5,126 nt of DNA, from the NCBI GenBank assembly GCA_041581935.1, contig JBFICP010000243.1, positions 1-5,126 of the forward strand, written 5' to 3'. The position numbers and the translations under genes were made by a program. This DNA is from JAABYT01 sp041581935 (lineage in GTDB: Bacteria > Pseudomonadota > Gammaproteobacteria > HK1). Positions 1 through 5,126 of this stretch are shown here, one piece after another. The notes beneath the pieces were generated by a model that was not told the origin of the DNA, searched no databases, and saw nothing but the letters and a program-made list of their open reading frames with translations. Every line of letters begins with the position of its first letter. The stretch's first letter is position 1.

Positions 1-1
1 C

Positions 2-256
2 TTTCACACCGATATCGTTGCGGTCAAGGCGTTCGTGCTCGGACTAGTGGCCTTCGACTGGCAACCGCTACCGGTCGACGGCTTGCTGATGACGCACCTT
101 GCGCTGGTCGCTTTGCTCATGATCGTTTTCCCATTCAGCAAGCTGCTGCACGCACCGGCGGTTTTTTTCAGCCCCACTCGCGTGCAGGTGGACAATCCGC
201 GTGAGAAGCGCCACCTGGCATCGTGGGCGGCGAAGCTCGAGACGCAGAGAAAATGA
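2..256 (+). CDS. dsrM: DsrM C-terminal fragment, NarI-like cytochrome b subunit of DsrMKJOP
   Basis: This is the 3' end of a gene cut by the left edge; 84 residues are visible, reading in frame from base 2 to the TGA at 254-256. Family role: DsrM is the integral membrane di-heme b subunit that passes electrons between the quinone pool and the cytoplasmic partner DsrK. Two hydrophobic stretches are visible. The second holds histidines at fragment residues 32 (bases 95-97) and 50 (149-151), exactly 18 apart, with the motif FPFSKLLHAP around the second. This matches the spacing of the C-terminal heme ligands of NarI (His187 and His205 in E. coli), so I infer these ligate the two b hemes. A basic, polar tail (residues about 58-84) follows and is probably cytoplasmic. 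Position directly before dsrK fits the usual dsrMK pair. The N-terminal half and start codon lie outside the window. Another NarI-family protein is unlikely given the neighbours. Confidence 0.93.
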   Translation, partial: FHTDIVAVKAFVLGLVAFDWQPLPVDGLLMTHLALVALLMIVFPFSKLLHAPAVFFSPTRVQVDNPREKRHLASWAAKLETQRK

Positions 257-299
257 TGCGCGTTGAGTCAGCCCGCGGTAAGAGCGAAATTCGTTAGCT

Positions 300-1796
<1,497 letters not shown>

Positions 1797-1799
1797 ATC

Positions 1800-1806
1800 G
1801 AGGAGA
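1800..1806 (+). promoter_or_regulatory. Shine-Dalgarno of dsrL
   Basis: GAGGAGA contains a full AGGAG core (1801-1805) that ends 7 nt before the GTG at 1813. It is the strongest ribosome binding site in the window and fixes the dsrL start. The reading frame itself stays open upstream into dsrK, but that region has no such signal and does not look like DsrL. Confidence 0.8.
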
Positions 1807-1812
1807 TCGCGA

Positions 1813-3768
1813 GTGGCCAGTCCCTGGAGCAAGACCTACCGAGAAGCCAACCATACGTTGCGTAAATTTCGTGACGGCGAGCATACGTGGCCAAGCTTCG
1901 AGGAAATGATTTTCGACGCTGATCATTCGCACCGTTGTCCGACATACGTGCATCGTACTCCGCCCTGTCAGGGCAGCTGTCCTGCCGGCGAGGACATACG
2001 CGGATGGCTTCAGATTGCGCGTGGTCTGGAGAAGCCCGCGGGGGGGCTCGAGTGGCAGGAGTACGCCTTTCAGCGCGTGACGCGCGCCAATCCCTTTCCC
2101 TCACAAATGGGTCGCGTCTGTCCCGCGCCCTGCCAGGACGGTTGCAATCGCAACGAGGTGGAGGACTACGTCGGCATCAACGCCGTCGAGCAGTACATCG
2201 GCGACTACGCCATGCAGAAAGGCTTCGCATTCGACAAGCCCGCCAGGGAGAGCGGCAAACGCGTTGCCGTCGTCGGGGCCGGACCGGCGGGCTTGAGCGC
2301 GGTTTACCATTTACGTCGCATGGGTCATGCCTGCACCGTATACGACGAGCACGAAGCGCTCGGCGGCATGTTGCGTTATGGCATCCCCGGCTATCGCACG
2401 CCGCGGGAATTTCTCGACCACGAGATTCAGCGCATACTCGATATGGGCAACGTGGAGGCGAAGCTCGGGACGCGCGTCGGGCGAGACGTCAGCGTCGAGG
2501 AGCTCGAGCGCAGTCACGACGCGATCCTGTGGACCATCGGCTGCCAGAACGGCCGCCCTCTGCCGGTTCCGGGGGGCGATGCCCCGAACTGTGTCAGCGG
2601 CGTGCAGCTGTTGCGTGCATTCAACACCGGGCGCCTTCAGGTTACCGCCGAGAAAGTGGTCTGCGTCGGCGGCGGCGACACCTCCATCGACGTCGTGTCG
2701 GTTGCCAGGCGTCTCGGCAAAATTCAGCAAATTCATCCCCAGGAACGCCCCGAGCAGGTCGTACGTGGCTTCGTCGCCCACGACGCGGCGATGGCTGCCG
2801 CGCGCACCGGTGCCGAGGTGACACTGACCTCGTTGTTTCCACGCGAGAGCATGACCGCTGCCGAGCACGAGGTGGAAGACGCCCTGAAGGAAGGCGTCAC
2901 AATCCGCGACGGTGTCATACCGCTCGAGGTTCTGCTCGACCAGCAAGGCCGGGCGCGCGCGCTCAAGCTCGCCGAATGCGAGATGGTTGAAGGGGCTCCG
3001 ACTGCCAAGCAGGGCACTGAGTTCGAGATCGAGGCGGACCTCATCGTTTCCGCCATCGGTCAGAGTGGCGACCTGACGGGGCTCGAGTCGTTCGACAACG
3101 GCAAGGGTTTCATCGAAGCGGATTCTCACTACCGCGTTTCCGACCGCAAGGGCCATTTCGTCGCCGGCGACATCATACGACCCCATCTCCTGGTCACGGC
3201 CATCGGCCACGCTGCCATCGCTGCAGACTGTATCGATCGATATCTTTCGGATAACGACCAGGCTCGCCGTCCCAAGGTCGACGTGCACCATTTCAATTTG
3301 CTCGAGAAGCTGAGAGAAGTGAGCCTCGGCCCCGACGATTATGACTACAGCCAGGATAGCGGCACCGACTCGGCCACTTTCGCCATTCACAACTACGAAG
3401 ATCGTTCCAGCCACGAGATTCTTGCCGCCGAGGACATGTTTCTCGCCCACTTCCCCGATACCCCAAGAATTCAGCGCGGTGAGCGTATCCCGACAGGCGA
3501 TGAGGTCCTTGGAGACTTCGGCGAACGCATTATCGGTTTGACCGAAGAGCAGGCCGTCAAGGAGGCCGAGCGCTGCATGAGCTGCGGCATGTGCATCGAG
3601 TGCGACAATTGCGTGATCTTTTGCCCGCAGGACGCCGTGTTCCGGGTCAAGAAAGACAAGCGCACCACCGGACGCTATGTCGACACGGACTACGCCAAAT
3701 GCATTGGCTGTCATATCTGTTCCGACGTCTGCCCGAGCGGCTACATCGACATGGGCATGGGTGAGTGA
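1813..3768 (+). CDS. dsrL: DsrL, iron-sulfur flavoprotein NAD(P)H oxidoreductase of the rDsr pathway
   Basis: This 651-residue cytoplasmic enzyme resembles the small subunit of glutamate synthase (GltD) and NfnB. In sulfur oxidisers DsrL takes electrons from rDsrAB during sulfide-to-sulfite oxidation and reduces NAD+. The N-terminal cluster domain has C42, C52, C56, C103, C107 and C111. The FAD-binding Rossmann motif GAGPAG is at 155-160, and the second dinucleotide-binding motif GGGDTSID at 286-293. FVAGD (449-453) and the following residues match the FAD C-terminal signature of this family. A C-terminal ferredoxin domain has C588, C591, C594, C597, C600 and C604-P, then C630-x2-C633-x2-C636-x3-C640-P, enough for two [4Fe-4S] clusters. 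The GTG start at 1813 was chosen because of the AGGAG 7 nt upstream; it gives the normal DsrL length and places the gene 16 nt after dsrK. The dsrK-dsrL-dsrJ placement argues for the sulfur-oxidiser type (DsrL-1) over a generic GltD-like protein. The end overlaps dsrJ by four bases. Confidence 0.95.
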   Translation: MASPWSKTYREANHTLRKFRDGEHTWPSFEEMIFDADHSHRCPTYVHRTPPCQGSCPAGEDIRGWLQIARGLEKPAGGLEWQEYAFQRVTRANPFPSQMGRVCPAPCQDGCNRNEVEDYVGINAVEQYIGDYAMQKGFAFDKPARESGKRVAVVGAGPAGLSAVYHLRRMGHACTVYDEHEALGGMLRYGIPGYRTPREFLDHEIQRILDMGNVEAKLGTRVGRDVSVEELERSHDAILWTIGCQNGRPLPVPGGDAPNCVSGVQLLRAFNTGRLQVTAEKVVCVGGGDTSIDVVSVARRLGKIQQIHPQERPEQVVRGFVAHDAAMAAARTGAEVTLTSLFPRESMTAAEHEVEDALKEGVTIRDGVIPLEVLLDQQGRARALKLAECEMVEGAPTAKQGTEFEIEADLIVSAIGQSGDLTGLESFDNGKGFIEADSHYRVSDRKGHFVAGDIIRPHLLVTAIGHAAIAADCIDRYLSDNDQARRPKVDVHHFNLLEKLREVSLGPDDYDYSQDSGTDSATFAIHNYEDRSSHEILAAEDMFLAHFPDTPRIQRGERIPTGDEVLGDFGERIIGLTEEQAVKEAERCMSCGMCIECDNCVIFCPQDAVFRVKKDKRTTGRYVDTDYAKCIGCHICSDVCPSGYIDMGMGE

Positions 3769-3833
3769 TCGAGATTCTCCGCAACGTCGGCGTTGTTGCG
3801 GCACTTTTGGTGGTGTGCGCCGTTGCGCGCGCG
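3765..3833 (+). other. Sec-type signal sequence of DsrJ
   Basis: Residues 1-23 have one net basic residue near the start (R6), an uninterrupted hydrophobic stretch (VGVVAALLVVCAVA) and a small-x-small ARA site before D24. This would send the cytochrome to the periplasm for heme attachment. Cleavage is not certain: I recall that the hydrophobic segment of A. vinosum DsrJ has been suggested to remain as a membrane anchor, so the mature N-terminus is an open point. Confidence 0.75.
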
Positions 3834-4223
3834 GACGAGACCCGCGCGTTCCTTCCGGTGGTACCGCCGGCGTCCAAGGGCGATCGGTGCGTCGAGCCCA
3901 CTGATGTCATGCGCCGCGAGCACATGCGCTTCCTCATGCACCAGCGCGATGACACGGTGCACGGCGGCATCAGGGGCGCCAAGCACAGCCTCGTGGGCTG
4001 CATCGACTGCCATGTGCAGAGAGACGCGCAGGGTATTGCCATTCCCGTCGACGCGGAGGGACAGTTCTGCGAGAGCTGCCATGGCTTTGCCGGCGTGAGC
4101 ATGGATTGCTTCGGGTGTCACGCCACCGTTCCGGCCGAGGATCCGGTTAGCACGGCATTACCGCCGTGGATGGTCTCGCCCGCGGTCTCCATGGCAGGCG
4201 TAACGTCTGAAGCAATCGAATGA
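3765..4223 (+). CDS. dsrJ: DsrJ, periplasmic triheme cytochrome c of DsrMKJOP
   Basis: The 152-residue protein has an N-terminal export signal: short n-region MIEILR, hydrophobic core at about 8-20, and a possible cleavage site ARA|D after residue 23. Three c-type heme motifs are present: C79-IDC-H83, C102-ESC-H106 and C115-FGC-H119. An additional cysteine, C42, followed by H53, M54 and H59, lies before the first heme. The A. vinosum protein has an equivalent conserved cysteine proposed as an unusual axial ligand (His/Cys) to one heme. As known for the family, DsrJ sits on the periplasmic side and works with DsrO and DsrP. The GTG at 3765 overlaps the dsrL stop as GTGA; an in-frame stop (3762-3764) directly before it excludes any earlier start, and coupled translation is likely because no strong ribosome binding site is seen. 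After the last heme there is a Pro/Ala/Ser-rich tail of about 33 residues with no motif I recognise. Confidence 0.94.
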   Translation: MIEILRNVGVVAALLVVCAVARADETRAFLPVVPPASKGDRCVEPTDVMRREHMRFLMHQRDDTVHGGIRGAKHSLVGCIDCHVQRDAQGIAIPVDAEGQFCESCHGFAGVSMDCFGCHATVPAEDPVSTALPPWMVSPAVSMAGVTSEAIE

Positions 4224-4348
4224 TGGCCGCAGCGAAGAAGTCTCTCGCCGATCAGAGTCGCCGCCGTTTCCTTGTCAGGGCCGGCGCGGCGGTTGCGGTC
4301 GGCCTCGCCGGCGGCGTGCGCTTCATCGACTTTCCCGCCGCCAATGCG
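4220..4348 (+). other. Twin-arginine (Tat) signal peptide of DsrO
   Basis: Residues 13-19 read SRRRFLV, a good match to the Tat consensus S/T-R-R-x-F-L-K. A moderately hydrophobic Ala/Gly/Val region (about 21-35) and an ANA|A site after residue 43 follow. Cleavage one residue later (after A44) is also possible. Tat export is expected because the clusters are inserted in the cytoplasm before transport. Confidence 0.85.
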
Positions 4349-4978
4349 GCGAGCGGCCCGGTGAGCAGTGCCCAGCGCTGGGGCATGCTGGTCGACGCAG
4401 GCAAGTGCGCAAGCGGGTGCGATGCCTGTGTCCGGGCCTGCAACGACGAGCACGGTATCACCGGGCACGGCCGGCCGCAGACCGACGCCCAGTGGATCCG
4501 CAAGGTCAGGCTGCGCGACGCGACGTCCGGGCGGGAGACAACCCTGCCGCTCATGTGTCAGCACTGCGAGAATCCGCCCTGCGTCGACGTCTGCCCCACA
4601 GGTGCCTCCTTTCGTCGCGCCGACGGCATCGTGCTGGTGGATAAGCACACCTGCATCGGCTGCCGTTACTGCATGCTCGCCTGTCCATACAAGGCGCGTT
4701 CCTTTGTTCACGAGAACTTGACCGATCAAAAACCCTGGTCGCCGCGGGGCAAAGGTACCGTCGAGAGCTGCAATTTGTGCGTGCACCGAATCGATGAGGG
4801 TGCAGGTCGTATTCCGGCCTGCGCCGAAGCGTGCGCGCGGGAAGGACACCAGGCCATCGTATTCGGAGATTTGAACAATCCTGCCAGCAAGGTTGCGAGA
4901 GCCGCCGCCGAGCAGGAAAGTCAGGAACTGCGTGCCGACCTCGGGTTGAATACGGGTGTTCGCTACCGGAATCTTTGA
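4220..4978 (+). CDS. dsrO: DsrO, Tat-exported ferredoxin-like subunit of DsrMKJOP
   Basis: The 252-residue protein belongs to the DmsB/NrfC/HybA family of multi-cluster electron-transfer subunits, here with a twin-arginine signal, so it acts folded in the periplasm. Sixteen cysteines fall into four groups: C63-x3-C67-x2-C70-x3-C74; C113-x2-C116-x4-C121-x3-C125-P; C145-x2-C148-x2-C151-x3-C155-P; and C184-x2-C187-x13-C201-x3-C205. This is enough for four [4Fe-4S] clusters. The family pairs with NrfD-like membrane proteins, which fits dsrP directly downstream, and with DsrJ on the same side of the membrane. The ATG at 4220 overlaps the dsrJ stop (ATGA). A second in-frame ATG at 4223 is an equally acceptable start. 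A weak GAAG lies 7 nt upstream, so translational coupling is likely. Relative to the usual C-x2-C-x2-C, the first group has one extra residue (C-ASG-C); this may be normal for DsrO. The protein appears complete. Confidence 0.94.
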   Translation: MMAAAKKSLADQSRRRFLVRAGAAVAVGLAGGVRFIDFPAANAASGPVSSAQRWGMLVDAGKCASGCDACVRACNDEHGITGHGRPQTDAQWIRKVRLRDATSGRETTLPLMCQHCENPPCVDVCPTGASFRRADGIVLVDKHTCIGCRYCMLACPYKARSFVHENLTDQKPWSPRGKGTVESCNLCVHRIDEGAGRIPACAEACAREGHQAIVFGDLNNPASKVARAAAEQESQELRADLGLNTGVRYRNL

Positions 4979-4989
4979 GCGCAAACGAT

Positions 4990-5126
4990 ATGGCGGCAGG
5001 AAAAATTATCGGCACCGATGATTTCACGCTCATTGAAGGGCGCAGTGCCGGCTTTTACTCGCTGGTGGCGGGGCTCTCGCTCGTGATCGCCGCGGCACTC
5101 TGGGCTGCGCACCACATGGACGCGCA
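4990..5126 (+). CDS. dsrP: DsrP N-terminal fragment, NrfD-like integral membrane subunit
   Basis: Only the first 45 residues are in the window; the gene continues past the right edge. After a polar start (MAAGKIIGTDDFTLIEG) there is the beginning of a transmembrane helix (about 22-40, rich in Leu, Val, Ala and Ile) ending near HHMDA. An acidic residue before an EG and aromatic pair followed by a first helix fits NrfD/HybB-family proteins. The gene lies 11 nt after dsrO, the normal place of dsrP. As known for the family, DsrP is a multi-helix quinone-interacting protein that anchors DsrO. The ATG at 4990 lacks a clear ribosome binding site. An in-frame TTG at 4975, overlapping the dsrO stop as TTGA, would add five residues and cannot be excluded. 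Identification rests mainly on context because the diagnostic regions are not covered. Confidence 0.85.
   Translation, partial: MAAGKIIGTDDFTLIEGRSAGFYSLVAGLSLVIAAALWAAHHMDA

Noticed and set aside
1968..1983. Near-palindrome around CAGCTG in early dsrL
   Set aside because: Imperfect and inside the conserved cysteine-coding segment; explained by coding constraint, with no sign of an operator or terminator.
1935..2990. Second long + strand frame (351 codons) inside dsrL
   Set aside because: Arg-rich out-of-frame translation typical of GC-rich coding DNA; the true frame carries the FAD and NAD motifs.
2311..3804. Open frame of 497 codons on the - strand, opposite dsrL
   Set aside because: It lies wholly antisense to a well-supported gene, shows no recognisable domain, and is explained by the strong G/C bias at third codon positions, which suppresses stops in an antisense frame.
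4118..4984. Open frame of 288 codons on the - strand, opposite dsrO
   Set aside because: Low-complexity Ala/Arg/Gly-rich translation with no family resemblance; antisense to an intact 16-cysteine ferredoxin-type gene.

Overview
This window is a compact, co-directional (+ strand) piece of a dissimilatory sulfur metabolism (dsr) operon: the end of dsrM, complete dsrK, dsrL, dsrJ and dsrO, and the start of dsrP. Every gene is recognisable by protein motifs. The gene order M-K-L-J-O-P, with dsrL between dsrK and dsrJ, is the one known from sulfur-oxidising proteobacteria such as Allochromatium vinosum (dsrABEFHCMKLJOPN...). The DNA is GC-rich with strongly G/C-biased third codon positions, and composition looks even throughout. 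I therefore infer a chromosomal locus of a gamma- or betaproteobacterial sulfur oxidiser using the reverse (oxidative) Dsr pathway. The species cannot be named from this window.

Layout: 2..256 is the C-terminus of DsrM, a NarI-like di-heme cytochrome b. A 43-nt spacer follows, then dsrK (300..1796), an HdrD-like iron-sulfur protein. After 16 nt with a good Shine-Dalgarno comes dsrL (GTG start, 1813..3768), an FAD/NAD(P)H oxidoreductase with iron-sulfur sites at both ends. dsrJ (3765..4223, triheme cytochrome c) overlaps dsrL by GTGA, and dsrO (4220..4978, Tat-exported four-cluster ferredoxin-like subunit) overlaps dsrJ by ATGA. dsrP (4990..>5126, NrfD-like membrane protein) runs off the right edge. 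There is no gap over 43 nt between genes, and I see no RNA gene, terminator, mobile element or CRISPR.

How the parts work together (established for the family): DsrMKJOP is a transmembrane electron-transfer complex. DsrJ and DsrO face the periplasm, DsrM and DsrP span the membrane, and DsrK faces the cytoplasm and exchanges electrons with the sulfur carrier DsrC. DsrL is cytoplasmic and links rDsrAB to NAD(H). In the oxidative direction, sulfane sulfur is oxidised to sulfite by rDsrAB, with electrons leaving through DsrL and through DsrC/DsrMKJOP.

I found no previously undescribed system. The points worth a second look are details of a known one: a DsrL dinucleotide-binding site lacking the two arginines expected for NADPH, a reduced cysteine set in the DsrL N-terminal cluster domain, an insertion in its second Rossmann unit, the conserved extra cysteine of DsrJ, stop/start overlaps at successive junctions, and a small hairpin around the dsrK start codon with no clear ribosome binding site.
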